Below are positions 45,896-56,935 of a stretch of DNA of 64,000 nt, in pieces. Each line of letters begins with the position of its first letter. Position 1 is the first letter of the stretch. The notes under the pieces are model-generated. The model saw nothing but the letters and a program-made list of their open reading frames with translations. It ran no database searches and had not been told where the DNA came from. Made by a program: the position numbers and the translations under genes. Source of the stretch: Coix lacryma-jobi var. lacryma-jobi (Eukaryota > Streptophyta > Magnoliopsida > Poales > Poaceae); assembly GCA_009763385.1 (NCBI GenBank), contig CM019828.1, forward strand, positions 20,116,822-20,180,821, given 5' to 3'.

Positions 45896-46458
45896 TTACA
45901 AGGGACCATCACCCTCCTCAATTAACATCAAATCATCAAAACCCTCGCTACCCTCCTCAAACTCTATTTCCACCGGAACTATGGGTCCCCACAACAAAGG
46001 AGCTGCCGGAACAATTGGCAGCTCCCTAGACAAAACCCTCGCCATATACATGTATCTACGATCTACACCACTAACTTCCGAAGGCTCCTCTTTCGGAACC
46101 ACAAGAGATCCGTCTGGTCCTAAATCTAAATTGCTTCGCCCAAACAAGTATTCCATTGCCGTAGTATCATCGATATCATCGTCAACAACAGCTTGCGCGG
46201 ACGAAGAAGAGCCAAACAAAGACGTGTGGCTTGACGATCAGTATAGTCTGCCTCGCGCCAAAAACAACTCGATCTATTGTTTTTTAAATCATACCTTCGC
46301 ACCTTCGACCACCAAAAGCGTTCAAAAGGTAGCGAAGGGCGTTTAAGCCTCGCTCGAGCCCACGATTCACCAGTTATAAAAACATCTTGATAATTTAACA
46401 TCAGTGGCGTCACATCAAACATGTCTAGCACGGTTCCATCAGGAACCTGCATTTCCAT
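45896..46458 (-). pseudogene. E1 antisense ORF, C-terminal part
   Basis: Minus-strand coding sequence shared with E3. It reads VPDGTVLDMFDVTPLM, then MLNYQDVFITGESWARAR, FWWSKVRRYDLKNN and FWREADYTDRQA. After a frame change near 46220 it continues with an acidic end, VVPKEEPSEV through LIEEGDGPL, and a stop. An acceptor-like TGCAG at about 46450 suggests an upstream intron. The upstream exons were separated by the E2 insertion at 46479/46480. Antisense ORFs downstream of integrase are known in Tat-lineage elements; the function is not established. Confidence 0.7.
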
Positions 46459-46479
46459 AGCATTAAAAGAGTATCTCAG

Positions 46480-47592
46480 TGTCGGGGGAACACCAAAGGG
46501 GTACCCCCAATCAACGCAAAACCAATAGGTTAAACCTAGAACACCAATTAATAGCAGAACCTAGCAAGTATAACCTTCTAAAAAGCCAACTCCTCGAGCC
46601 CCGGTACATAGGCCTCGAGCCCTCCACAGCCATACATCGCTCCTCGAGACCCCACGCGGGGACCTCGAGCCTCTCTGGCGCGACAGCCTATCCCTCGAGA
46701 TGCTCCACGCCTCCCTCGAGCGGCACGGGCACCGGATACCAACCCCATACTGCGTATTTAATGCGTTCACCTACTCCGGTCACGTCTTCTGGCACGGCAC
46801 GGCGACATGCGCCACAGTAAACCGGAGCCACAGTCAAATCTCACTTTCACCTCAAGCATGGGCAAAAAGGCGCAAGTACAACACTGTTGGGCCGTGCCCT
46901 GCACTGTAGCACACTCGAGCCTCGTCCCGAGGCCTGGGATCCCGCTGTACGCCCGGGCGTTCTGGACTTGCCCGTACCTGCGGGGGCTCGAGCCCTCCGT
47001 AGGCGTCAGGCGTCACCTCGAGGCCGGCTCCGCGCCCCTCGAGCCCTAACTGCTTTCACGCTATTGGAGGGCAGGTACCCCCAAGACCCGGAGGGACCCC
47101 GTCGTGTCCTGTACGTACCGGGATGGGTGTTGTACGACTTCCACATCGCCACGCCTCCACGTCCGCGCCCGGGATGGAGGCCACGTATCAAGGACGCCTC
47201 AACAGCAACACCCACGTTGGCTACAGTGACTTCGACGAGACAGAGTTCCTACCCTTCGCCATACCGAACGCTGTACATGTCAATCCTATGTAAACCCTGA
47301 CCTCCTCTTGTTCTATAAAAGGGGACGCCAGGGCCCTTCGCGCGCAAGGGAAGACAGACGAGTCCACACACACACACGAGTCCGGACTCCGGTCCACGCT
47401 CATTGAGCTTGTATTGCCCCTGTACAAGCACATAGGTGCAAGTAATACAAGAACCTCCTCCCCCGCTGGACGTAGGGCCTTCTTTGCCCGAACCAGGATA
47501 AATCCTTGTGTTATCTTGCATCACCATCCAGGAAGAGAACACGTGATCATATTAGTAGTTGGTGTCATACCCCCGGGGTCGAAACACCGACA
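46480..47592 (+). mobile_element. E2 5' LTR (1113 bp)
   Basis: Ends TGTCGG...CCGACA. About ten CCTCGAG-type motifs crowd into 46590-47045. TATAAAA lies at 47314-47320, followed by GGGGACGCCAGGGCC. Confidence 0.85.
47314..47320 (+). promoter_or_regulatory. TATA box in E2 LTR
   Basis: TATAAAA in TTCTATAAAAGGGGACG. Confidence 0.75.
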
Positions 47593-47594
47593 GT

Positions 47595-47613
47595 TGGCGC
47601 GCCAGGTAGGGGC
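47595..47613 (+). other. E2 primer-binding site
   Basis: TGGCGCGCCAGGTAGGGGC begins 3 bp after the LTR. The position and TGGCG start are right for a primer site. I could not match the primer tRNA with confidence. Confidence 0.65.
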
Positions 47614-47650
47614 CTTCGCGTGTCCGAGCCGATTTCTCGTTGTTTTCTGG

Positions 47651-47845
47651 ATGGCTTCATCCCCTCCTTCGTTCTCGGCTGGTGCCGTCGTCTGGTTCGG
47701 GAGCCTCGAGTTCCTGGCCACCGGCAACGGCAACGAGCTGACCCTGCTCTCCACGGAGAGCCTGAGCGGAGGGCGTGTCGCGCCACCCCGCTCGGGGGGC
47801 GTGGCGCGTCGCCCACACCATCACGCGTCGCCACCTCGACATCCG
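47651..47845 (+). pseudogene. E2 gag start, truncated by internal deletion
   Basis: ATG at 47651 (MASSPPSFSAGAVVWFG) opens a Ser/Gly/Thr-rich stretch. Around 47830-47850 it runs into sequence that in related elements lies just ahead of integrase. No gag core, zinc knuckle, protease or RT motif is present. Confidence 0.6.
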
Positions 47846-49170
47846 ATGAGGCAATGCAGATTGACACGTCCGCCTCTTCTTCATCACGACCCCTCGATTG
47901 GCGGACGCCCTTCCTCGACTACCTGACGCAAGGCTTGCTACCAGAAGACAAGACGGAGGCCCGACACATCGCTCGATGGGCCAAGACCTACGTCATCTAC
48001 GGCAACGAACGAGAGTTGTACCGTCGAAGCCCATCGGGAATCCTTCAACGCTGCATCCCCCTCGAGGAGGGACGCAGGCTCCTCGACGACATGCACTCGG
48101 GGGCTTGCGGCCATCACGCAGCGCCAAGGACCTTGGTAGGGAACGTCTTCCGACAAGGCTTCTATTGGCCAACCGCCATCGGAGACGCCAAGCGCCTGGT
48201 CCAAGCTTGCCAAGGGTGTCAGTTTTACGCCAAGCAAACGCATCAACCCGCGCACGCCCTGCAGATGATCCCCATTACTTGGTCGTTTGTCATCTGGGGG
48301 CTCGACCTCGTGGGTCCTCTCAAGATGACAACCGAAAGTACACGCATGTGCTCGTGGCCATCGACAAATTCACCAAGTGGATCGAGGCCAAGCCCATAGG
48401 TGACCCCACCTCCGAGAAGGCGGTCGAGTTCATCGCCGACATCATGTACCGGTTTGGGGTGCCTAATGTCATCATCACGACAATGGCACCCAATTCACGG
48501 GCAAAAAGTTCACCACAACTTCTGCGATGACAACAACATTCGCGTGACCTGGGCCTCGGTCGCATACCCTCAATGCAACGGGCAGGTCGAGCGCGCCAAC
48601 GGCATGATACTCCATGGGCTGAAGCCAAGGCTGTTCAAGACCCTCAAAAATTTCGGAAAGGGGTGGGCCGCAGAGCTCCCCTCGGTGCTGTGGGGCCTCA
48701 GGACTACGCCGAGTCGAGCCACCGGGTTCACTCCATTTTTCCTAACCTACGGCGCCGAGGCCGTCTTGCCTACGGACCTCGAGTACGGCTCACCTCGACT
48801 TCGAGCCTACACAGCGAGCACCAACGACGAAAAGCTCGCCAACGCCAAGGACCAGCTCGAGGAGGCCCGAGACGTGGCGCTCATCAACTCCGCGCGCTAC
48901 CAGCAAACACTTACGCTACGCTACCACGACAAGCACGTGCGCAAAAGGGACCTAGCGGTGGGGGACCTCGTGCTTCCACGACTGCAAGATAATCGAGGGC
49001 GCCACAAGCTCACCCCTCCATGGAAGGGCCCATACACCGTAGCTGAAGTGCTCAAGCCAGGAACGTACAAGCTCTACGACGGTCAAGGCAGGATCTTGGC
49101 GAACGCATGGAACATATCTCAGCTACGTCGCTCTTCTACCCTTAAGGGCCTCGAGGCCTTGTTCATTTTG
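47846..49170 (+). pseudogene. E2 integrase, two frameshifts
   Basis: A linker (DWRTPFLDYLTQGLLP) precedes the HHCC finger at about 48090-48235 (H..GACGHH, C..CQFYAK). LDLVGPL carries the first catalytic Asp near 48305. The frame shifts near 48325 to the AIDKFTKWIEAKP continuation and again near 48480 at the second Asp (DNGTQF, split). The Glu lies in NGQVERANG near 48580. The long C-terminal half is open (VLWGLRTTPSRATGFTPF, GAEAVLP, KRDLAVGDLVL, WKGPY, WNISQLRR). No chromodomain. Apart from the two shifts it is full length. Confidence 0.85.
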
Positions 49171-49696
49171 TTGCTTTGTACAAACACGTTGAGTATGAAT
49201 GAGCCAACTCGTGTGCCATCTTTCATATTACTTAGCAACTTAAGGCAGCCTCGACCCTGCTATGCTCAGGGTCGAGCTCCCCTCGGGGGCTGACAGGGGG
49301 GGCCCCCCAGACTCCGGAAAAAATGTGCGTTTTCTTTTCAAAAATTCAACCCTCGTCTCAATTCGCACCTCGAGCATAATAGCAGCGTCTAAATCCGAAA
49401 GTACCCCGAGCCTCCAAGAGTCAGGGGCGTCGACGTAGACGGCCACCTACGCCCCCGGGCTACGGTACCCTACCTACGCCTCCCCTTGAGGTACTCGTGG
49501 CGCGTATCGAAGGAACACGGACCAAGCCGATTGAAGCTCGAGCTAGAGACAAAGAGAATTGATCGAATAAATTTGAAAAGAAAACAGCTTCTTTAAATAA
49601 ACAAGTCATATATACACATGATTGGCCTCGTCAGGCCACAAGTAATGACACAAATTTTTACAAAGGGCCTCGATGCCCAAATTTGACACGCAGGTC
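49171..49696. other. E2 spacer after integrase with a stable hairpin
   Basis: Near 49248-49276 CTCGACCCTG and CAGGGTCGAG form a perfect 10-bp stem with a short loop, followed by G- and C-runs. The rest shows no gene and is the 3' flank of the antisense gene. No long tandem array like those of E1 and E3 is present. Confidence 0.5.
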
Positions 49697-52600
49697 TCAA
49701 TCCTCGTCGGTCTGGTACTCCTCCCCGAGATCTTCCGCGGCGGGCTCGGCCTCGACGTCCGGCCAGGAGAAGGGGGGCCACCTACACCGCTGTCCGCATC
49801 CGAGGCAGCACATCCTCCTCGAAGAGCTTCGCGAGCGCTGCCCCCGGCTTGTCCACCTTCTCGAGGATCTTGTCGACGCGGCGATCGTTCCATTCCTCGT
49901 CCCTCCCCTCAATCTCAATGAAGCCCTTGGCGACGACATTGACCGGAAGCGGAAGGCAGAACGGACGGCCGCGAGCGCCTGCTTGACGCCAAGGTGGAGA
50001 GCGTGCCGGACTCGGTCCCGCGCGGCCCGCGTCAAAATAGCATAAGGCGTCGACCAAAGCGTCGCCTCGAGCCACCGCGCCCTCTGCCGCGGCTACCAGA
50101 GCGACGCCCCACATAGAGTCAAGCCTGTCGAGGGTGGCACGCGCTCGTTCTGCCACCATGGTCTCATCCTGGAGTTTCCCCAGGAGAGCCTGGTTCGTCC
50201 CGCGAAGCTCCTCGGCGGTCTTCTCAACCTCTGCGCAACAAACAAGAAGGAGTGAGATCGCGCGTGACAAAAACCCTCAAGATCAAAACAAGGCAAGGCA
50301 TGAAAATTACCTTCGCAGTGCATGCCCAGAGCGGCGAGGTCGCTGGTAAGGCCCTCGACGCGTTGATCAAGCCTGCGCTTCTCGGACAGCACGTCGCGCT
50401 TTTCGGCCCTGAGGTCTTCTACCAGCTTGCCCGTCTCTGCGAGGGCCAGATCCTTCCGGATCACCTCTCGCCGCGCCGCCTCCGTCGCGGATCGGGCGGT
50501 GGCGGCTTCGCTCTGGGCATCCTCAACCCTCTTTCTTCGCCGCCTCCGCTGCGGATCGGGCGGTGGCGGCTCTGCTTTGGGCGTCAGCGGCTTCCTTCTT
50601 CGCCGCCTCCGCTTCAGACCGGGCGGTGGTGGCCTCGCTTCGGGCATCGGCGACCTCCTTCCTCGACGCTTCTAGAGCGGTGACGGCCTCCTCCTTAGCT
50701 CGGGGGGCCTCCCCTCGAGCCGCCTGGGCCTCTACCTGCGCTTCGTTGAGCCGACTCGCCATTTGGGCATTCCGGCTCAGCTCAGCGCGGAGATCCTGGA
50801 GCTTCGCCTCCGCCCTAGCGAGGGCAGCCGCCACCCGCGCGGACCTGTCCGTCTCCTCCGAGAAGGACCGCTCCGCCTCCGCCATGAGCTCGACCACCTC
50901 CCTGAAGATGGACCGCGCCTCCCGCGGGGCCCCCTGTTGGGCCGATCGCTCGATGGGGACCATGGCTCGGGGCGAGCTCGGCGCGTAAGGAAACGGCCAC
51001 ACCGGTCGATGGACCTCGACGAGGGGCAGGCCCTCCTCCTCTGGCTCGAGCGGTGCCGCTGCGGCCCACCAACCGGTGGCACAGGCTGCGGCTCCCTCTG
51101 CCCCTCCTCCGTCTCCGCCCGCTGCTCCGTCTCCTCCCGGGGCGACGGCGCGGCCTCGCGTGGAGACGGGGACCCGAGCGGTAGCGGATCACTCGAGGGG
51201 CTCGCCCCCAAGCTCTCCTCCCTCGCCGAGTCCTCCGGCGTCTTGTCGTCCCTGACCGGGGCCTCGAGCGCTTCTTCCAGCGTTGGGCCCTCGACCGAGG
51301 TGGCACCCGCTCCAGCGCGTCCAAGAGCTCCTCCATCGTCGGCACCAACGCCTCTCCCTCCTGCCCCTCATCCGTGGGCCGACTCTCGTTGACTGGGGTC
51401 TCGGGGGCTGCTGACCCCCCGGCCTCCGACACCGACGGAGCCGCGCCTATCTCCGTGCTCCCCCCAAAATGGTTGTCATGGCGGGGGGAGAAGCGGCCCC
51501 CTCGGTAGGTACCACCGGAGCAGGAGGAGGTGGTGTCGCGACGGACGCGGTGACGGCAGGGTCGACGCCAGGAGCTGCGGTCCCTGCTGAAAAAGATAAC
51601 GACGTCGTCAGAGTCAGGAAGATGCCTCGACCTCCGTGTCGACGGCGGCGGCCTCACCAATATCCGCGGCGGCCATCTGACTTCCCCGAGCCATGGCCGC
51701 TCGGTCTTGGCCTTTCTAGCCAGGCCTCCCCAGCAGAGGAAGAAGCCGTACCTCGAGGTGCTTGTTCCATAGCAGAGCTCGAGGTCTTAGTCCGCTTGGA
51801 CGCTGCGAGGTCCACCTCGTGCCAGGAGCGCTTTCCCCTAAAAAACCATAGACGGCGCGCATCACAAAAGATAAAAGAAAAGGGTGGGGAGTAAAACCTC
51901 ACTACCAGCAAAATTGAAAAACACTACTTACCCAAAGTGACGGCGGGCCTTCTTCCCCGAGCTGCCGGATTCACCCGGGGGCTTCGAGCTCGATCTATGG
52001 CTCGAGCCATGCTCCCGAGCCGTCTCTGTGTGGCTCGATCGGGGGGAAGGCTCCCGGTGCTTCCCGTGGCTCGACCTCGATGGGGAGCCCTCCTTCTGCC
52101 CCTTGTCTCTGGGGGGCGACCGCGCCTCCTTCGAGCGGTCATCTCGGCACCTTTCCCGGCGCGGGCTCCGAGACCTACTCTGGCGCTCGGGCCCGGCGTC
52201 GCGCCTCCCCACATCTGCCTCCTTCTCCCCGGTGGTGCGGCGACGGACTCGGGGTCGGTCGCGACTCTGGTCGCGAGACGGCCGGGGACTCCCCCCTCGA
52301 CGGTCATGATGACGGGGGCTCGACGCCCTCTCATGCTGCCCGCTCCTCCGCGGGCTCGACGTCGCCCTCAACGCCTCATGGCGGTCGACCCCGGCATCCC
52401 CTCCGGCGTGATGATTGCTCCTCGAGGTCCGGCCCTTCTCGAGACCCCCCGCCTGGGTCGACGTGGCCGAAGCCTCCTTCTGTGCCACGGCGACGGCGCC
52501 CGGCTCCGAGGCTTCTTTTGCGACCGGGGGCGCGTACGGCACGGAGCTCGACGGACCTCGGGCCCCCGACGAGGCAGGGCTCGGCGCCGCCTTCCGCGGC

Positions 52601-54029
52601 TGCGTCCCGCGCGATCCCTTCGCCGGAGGGACCTCCTGTATACCCTCCTGCACAGAGGAGCGGTCAGCCCTGACGACGACGACCCCCGCGTGCCTCAGAC
52701 GCGCATCCATCCCCTCGTCGTCAGTCTCCTCCTCATCATCACTCTCCTCCTCCAAGCTCGAAGAGCTCAGCTCGGGGGAACCATCTCCAGGCTGCCGGTT
52801 GCGACGAGCCTTCGCCAGCCTCTGCTCCCGAGCCGAGCGACGCAAGTTTTTGTTTTTCTCTTTCTTCTTTCTGGCATCCTTGCTCTCCTTATCTTTCTGA
52901 GCAGAGAGGCGCCTCACCTGGGTATCCGCGATGTCCTCCCTCACCGGGGGCCTCGACGCACGACAGTAAACGCCCCCTGCAAAAAGAAGAAGCGTGACGA
53001 GACAAACCACAAGAAGAATGTACAAGGTTCGGAGAAAGAGAAAGGGGGAGGAGGCTCGGGACAGCTTAGCTCGAGGGGGGATTACCAGGTCGAGACACCC
53101 CTCGTCGGGTGCCATGGCGACCAGGTTGGTGTACTCAGGGACGAACGACCCTTGGATCGTGATCGACACCCGGGAGACGCCCTCGCTCCGAGGCAGCCTC
53201 TCCTCGGCCCATCCTCGACCGATTTAGCGCATCGAGTTGGGCCTTCGGCCCCATCTCGTGCATAAGAAGGGGGCGGTCCACCAGCGGAAGAACCCTTCGC
53301 TGGTGGAATGCCCAGATGACCGCTTGAACGGTCAAATTCTTCTCGTCCACCAGCGTCCTCATCATCTTCATCAGCGGTACCAGGTGGCGTTGCCTGTCCG
53401 CCGCGACGCCCCAGGTCCACTTCTCGGGCGTTGAGTGAGGACACTGCCGATGTACTGCGGAAGAAGACCACCTTCATTCCGCAGATAGAACCAGTGGTCG
53501 TCCCACCCGGCCTGGTTGGTGGAAAGCTTGTACCGCAGCTATTCGCGGGGGACATTGGCCGACGAGGTCCCAGTCCTCGCAGTGACGGTAGGGGAGCCCA
53601 TGCGCACGAGCCGCCTCCCGCTGGGCTTCGAGGCCTTGATGAAAAGCTCGCCCCAGAAGAGATCGACGAACATCTCCCAGTGCGGCTCGATCTTCAGGTA
53701 CCCCTCGCACACCGCGGCGAAGATAGCAGCATGCGAGATTGAATTGGGGGAGAAGTGTTGCAGCTCCACCTCGTAGTGGTGGGTCAGCGCCCGCATGAAG
53801 CGGCTCGGCGGAACACCGAGCCCCATGCGGTGGTAGCGCGTGAAGCTCACCACGTACCCTCCGGCGGGTGCGGCTCCCGGTGCTCTCCCGCCGACGGATA
53901 GCCCACCACGCGGGTCCCTCCTCCGGGTTGGGGGGAGAGCCCCTGGGCCACCAACGAGTCCATCTCGCACTGCGTCACCTTCGTCGGGCTCCAGTCTTCG
54001 GCCGGCAGCGCTTGTGTCTGGGCAGCCAT
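49697..54029 (-). pseudogene. E2 antisense gene: transposon-protein-like domain, RS-rich and coiled-coil regions
   Basis: On the minus strand an ATG at 54029 (MAAQTQALPAEDW) starts a large gene about 140 bp after a TATA box. Plausible exons are 54029-53086, 52976-51932, 51837-51658, 51586-50311 and 50230-49697, with GT-AG introns of 71-109 nt. Exon 1 carries a conserved block (GLGVPPSRFMRALTHHYEVE, LQHFSPNSISHAAIFAAVCE, LKIEPHW) that I recognise as the 'putative gypsy type transposon' domain (Transposase_28-like). It has frame changes near 53870, 53600, 53500 and 53400. Exon 2 has Lys/Glu helices and an Arg/Ser-rich run (RSRSPRRERCRDDRS). Exons 3-5 are Ala/Glu/Arg coiled coil ending AEDLGEEYQTDED. 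Function is unknown. It is antisense to the element's own mRNA. Confidence 0.7.
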
Positions 54030-54167
54030 GGCGATGGCGGCGCGGACCCGAGCAGCGGACGGACGGCCGGAAAATTCCCAATCGACTAGCTCGAGGGAGA
54101 GGGCGCGTGAAGGCTACGGCGGCGGTGAAGGCAAAGGCAAAGTAAAGGGTTCCTTTTCCCCTCTTTC

Positions 54168-54176
54168 GATATTTAT
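54168..54176 (-). promoter_or_regulatory. TATA box for the E2 antisense gene
   Basis: The minus strand reads CCCTTATAAATATCG about 140 bp ahead of the ATG at 54029, in a position that fits a dedicated promoter. Confidence 0.6.
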
Positions 54177-54278
54177 AAGGGAAAACCCCAACGGGCGGGG
54201 TCTCCCACGACGTAAAAAGTAACCGCATGCATTTAATGCGCCCACCTAACCACGTCTCGAGCCGGTTGACAGGTACAC

Positions 54279-55011
54279 TGTTGGGGGAAAGGACCCTCGG
54301 CAGAAGCGCCGCCCGAACTGGTGCTCGAAATCAGCCCTCGCGTAGCGCCTGGTGTGCATGCGAGGTCCCTCTCCTATTGGAGACCGTTACCCTGACCCCG
54401 GATGCGGGGTCAACCCTCGTCGCTTTGTTGTGCTTCCGTGCAGGTCTGAGGCAACGGTCGCACTGCAGGAAACCTTCGCCGACTCTCGACGCCACCTTCG
54501 CTTGGCGCGAGGGTCCAGGCAGGCGACAAGTGTGCGTCGCCCCAGAGGCAAGCGAAGCCGAAGGTCCGGCGAGCACGGCCGAAGGTTAAACCTTCGTTCT
54601 TCTTCCCCGGAGGCAAGTAAAGCCGGAGGTCCGGCAGATGGCGAAGGCGCGGGCCAAGGGCGAGCGCGGCCGAAGGTCAAGACCGCCGCACCTCTCCCCG
54701 AAGGCGAACAGGGGCCAGGGGCGCGCGCTGGAGTGTGACCGATTAGGGTTTCCGCTTCAGCTGTGTATTTACGCTTTCCGCCCTTCCTCCCTGCGCGGAG
54801 GCGAGGAGTCTTTGCTGTACCCTTTTGTAATTTGGCCCGTGCCCCTGGCATTCCCTATAAATACCAAGGGGATGAACAGTGTAAGGGACGACCTTTTGGG
54901 GAATTTGAGCATCTTCCACTTCTGTCTTACCTTCGCTACTGCACCCGACACTAGGCCGCCTTCGCTCTATCCACTGCACAAGTGCGGAGGTTGGGCAAGT
55001 GCGTTCCAACA
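54279..55011 (+). mobile_element. E3 5' LTR (733 bp)
   Basis: Runs from TGTTGGGGG to GTTCCAACA. TATAAATA at 54856-54863 is followed by AGGGGATGAACAGTG as in E1. The extra length over the E1 LTR includes a repeated GGCAAG(C/T)...GAAGGTCCGGC segment at about 54540-54680. Confidence 0.85.
54856..54863 (+). promoter_or_regulatory. TATA box in E3 LTR
   Basis: TATAAATA in CCCTATAAATACCAAGG. Confidence 0.75.
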
Positions 55012-55014
55012 GTT

Positions 55015-55031
55015 TGGCGCCGACCGTGGGG
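55015..55031 (+). other. E3 primer-binding site
   Basis: TGGCGCCGACCGTGGGG, 3 bp after the LTR. It resembles the complement of a tRNA-Lys 3' end with one mismatch, from memory. Confidence 0.65.
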
Positions 55032-55044
55032 ACCGAAGTCTGAA

Positions 55045-56935
55045 ATGGCGGGAAACAGGAGAGCACTTTCGACGAGGGACCAGCGCGCTGCGAGGGAGGC
55101 GGCGGCGGTGGTCCCGCCTGCTGAGGAAATTACACAGCCCTCGGGAGGAGAGAATGTCACCCCGGAACCCCAATCCCTGGGCCCCCAGGCCCGAGTGGCG
55201 ACGCAGCCCACACCGCCCTCACTTCGGGAGAAGGGAAGGAGAAGAAGAAGAGGTGGCCTCGAGGCCCTTGAAAGGCTCGAGGCTGAGCTGCAAGAGAAGA
55301 AGAGGCGCCTGGAACAGCTTGAGAGGCATAACCGACTGCGCTCAATCAGACAGAGGGCAGACGAGGCCAGGGAGCAGCTTCGCCGCATGGGAGGAATCCC
55401 TCGCCGCGGCAAAGCCGAAGCCGAGGGCTGGGATAATGAGAGATACCCCCGTTGCGAGAGGGGAATGAGGAGTCAAATCAAGATAACCTTCGTCACCATC
55501 CACCACACCCCACCACCACCAGTACACCCAGAGCCATACCCTGTGAGACACCCAAATTTCCGCCAACTCTACCCAGATGAGAGAGCAAAACCTTCGCATT
55601 CAGCGAAGGCATCAACACACCAAATGTCGTACGATCCAAAGTCACCACTCTCCCAAATACTCCCCAAACCCAGCCTTGGCCACCATGCTATAATCCACAA
55701 AACCTACCCCGCTATGATGGACTTTCCGACCCTCGCCAGTTCATCATGAGCTACGAAGCAGCCGTTGCCGCAGCAGGCGGTGACGAATCAACAATGGCAA
55801 AATCCTTTGTCATCATTCTGCGAGACATCGCACAACTTGGTACAGCAACCTTCGCCCCGGAACTGTGGATTCCTGGGCCTCCCTCAGAGACAATCTGTGC
55901 ACAAACTTCAAGGGCATCACTCCAGCCCCGTTAAACCCCATTGAGCTTTCAATTGCAAGCAGAAGAACGCGAGCCGCTCCAAGATTACTGGCGAAGGTTC
56001 ATTCAAATCAGAGCAAGGACCCCTGGGATATCTGACGAGGCTGTCATCCTCGCTGCAGTCAGTGGCCTGCGCCCAGGACCATGCTCCTCCAAATTTGCCA
56101 GAAAACCGGCAAACTCAATCGAGGAGTTGCATGAAACAATGGAAAGATACTGTAGAGCCGACATGGATTTCAGAGCGAAGTCCGACGCTCGGAGGTCTCA
56201 ACAGAGGCCACAGCCGAGGCCTCAACCGAGAGAAAGCAACCTTCGCCAAGAGCAAAGCAACGTCGGTGCAATCAACAAAGCAACAACTATGAACATCAAA
56301 CACGGGACGCTCAGCACCCGAGCAGCCAAGCCCCGCAGGTTTTGCCACCTCCGCCGAACCAGCGCTACCAGCAGCGAGATCCTGCCAAAATGTATTGTCA
56401 CTTCTGTGGAATGGGAAAGGGGCACACAACAAAGCAATGCGAATGCTTCGCCAAAGGAAAAAAATTCCAGGAATCAGGAAACCTGCTCTGTCCAACCCCC
56501 GAACCATAAACCATACAAGAAAACCAAGCTTCCACCCACCAAATCCAACATACCACTATACCCCCTAAACTAACGCCTACCCTCGCAACAACCCCCCTAC
56601 ACCCACCTCCCACTCTACAACCAGACATTATCAGCCAACCAACCACCCCACAACGCCAAAACCCACCTTACACAGTCACATACCCAGCTACCCCCCAAAA
56701 CCAATTCAAACAACCCACCAAGCCACCAGCGCTCTGCCACCACCGACCCAGCCAATCCCCGCCTTACCAGCACCACAACCTGTAATCCGAAGCCTCGAGC
56801 CCAGAAACGACCATCAACAATCCAACATCGACCTTCGGTGTGATTCTAGCTATCACCGGAGGTTCAAATGAAGACCATGGTAACAAACGGCAAGGAAGGA
56901 ACATGCCAGACGCGTTCACCACGTGGCCGTCGAAG
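55045..56935 (+). pseudogene. E3 gag, heavily frame-broken
   Basis: ATG at 55045 (MAGNRRALST) matches the E1 gag start. A coiled-coil region (ALERLEAELQEKKRRLEQLE) is followed by the gag core around 55700-56180 (SYEAAVAAAGGDES, DYWRRFIQIRARTPGISDEA). The CCHC knuckle lies at about 56395-56450, split over frames. At 55873-55875 E3 keeps TGG where E1 has a stop. Frame changes near 55390, 55470, 55740, 55850, 55940 and 56280 interrupt it. Gag coats the element RNA. Confidence 0.82.

Larger units (their letters stand above)
23807..46479 (+). mobile_element. E1: Tat/Retand-like Ty3/gypsy element, split by ET and E2
   Basis: E1 opens with TGTTGGGGGAGGGGACCC after ATTTT (predicted target duplication 23802-23806). 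It contains a 5' LTR, primer site, gag-pol without chromodomain, tandem-repeat arrays and an antisense ORF, the layout of the Tat lineage. It is interrupted by ET at 28919-42786 and by E2 from 46480. Its 3' LTR is not in the window. Two in-frame stops and at least one frameshift in gag-pol show it is not autonomous. E3 at 54279 is a second member of the same family. Confidence 0.88.
46480..54278 (+). mobile_element. E2: internally deleted Tat-like element nested in E1
   Basis: It opens with TGTCGGGGGAACACC after CTCAG (predicted target duplication 46475-46479). It has a 1.1-kb LTR, a primer site and a short gag start. It then jumps to the linker ahead of integrase, so most of gag, protease, RT and RNase H are gone. 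A nearly complete integrase and a large antisense gene follow. The 3' LTR is not seen before E3 begins at 54279, so E3 probably inserted in E2 and the rest lies right of the window. Homology of the site to E3 at 63360 (GTCTCAGCCTCG) confirms that E2 entered the E1 antisense gene. Confidence 0.85.

Noticed and set aside
49593..51392. Plus-strand Arg/Ala/Ser-rich ORFs over 49.6-54 kb
   Set aside because: They oppose the antisense gene of E2, whose minus-strand reading shows coiled coils, introns and a conserved domain. The plus-strand frames do not.
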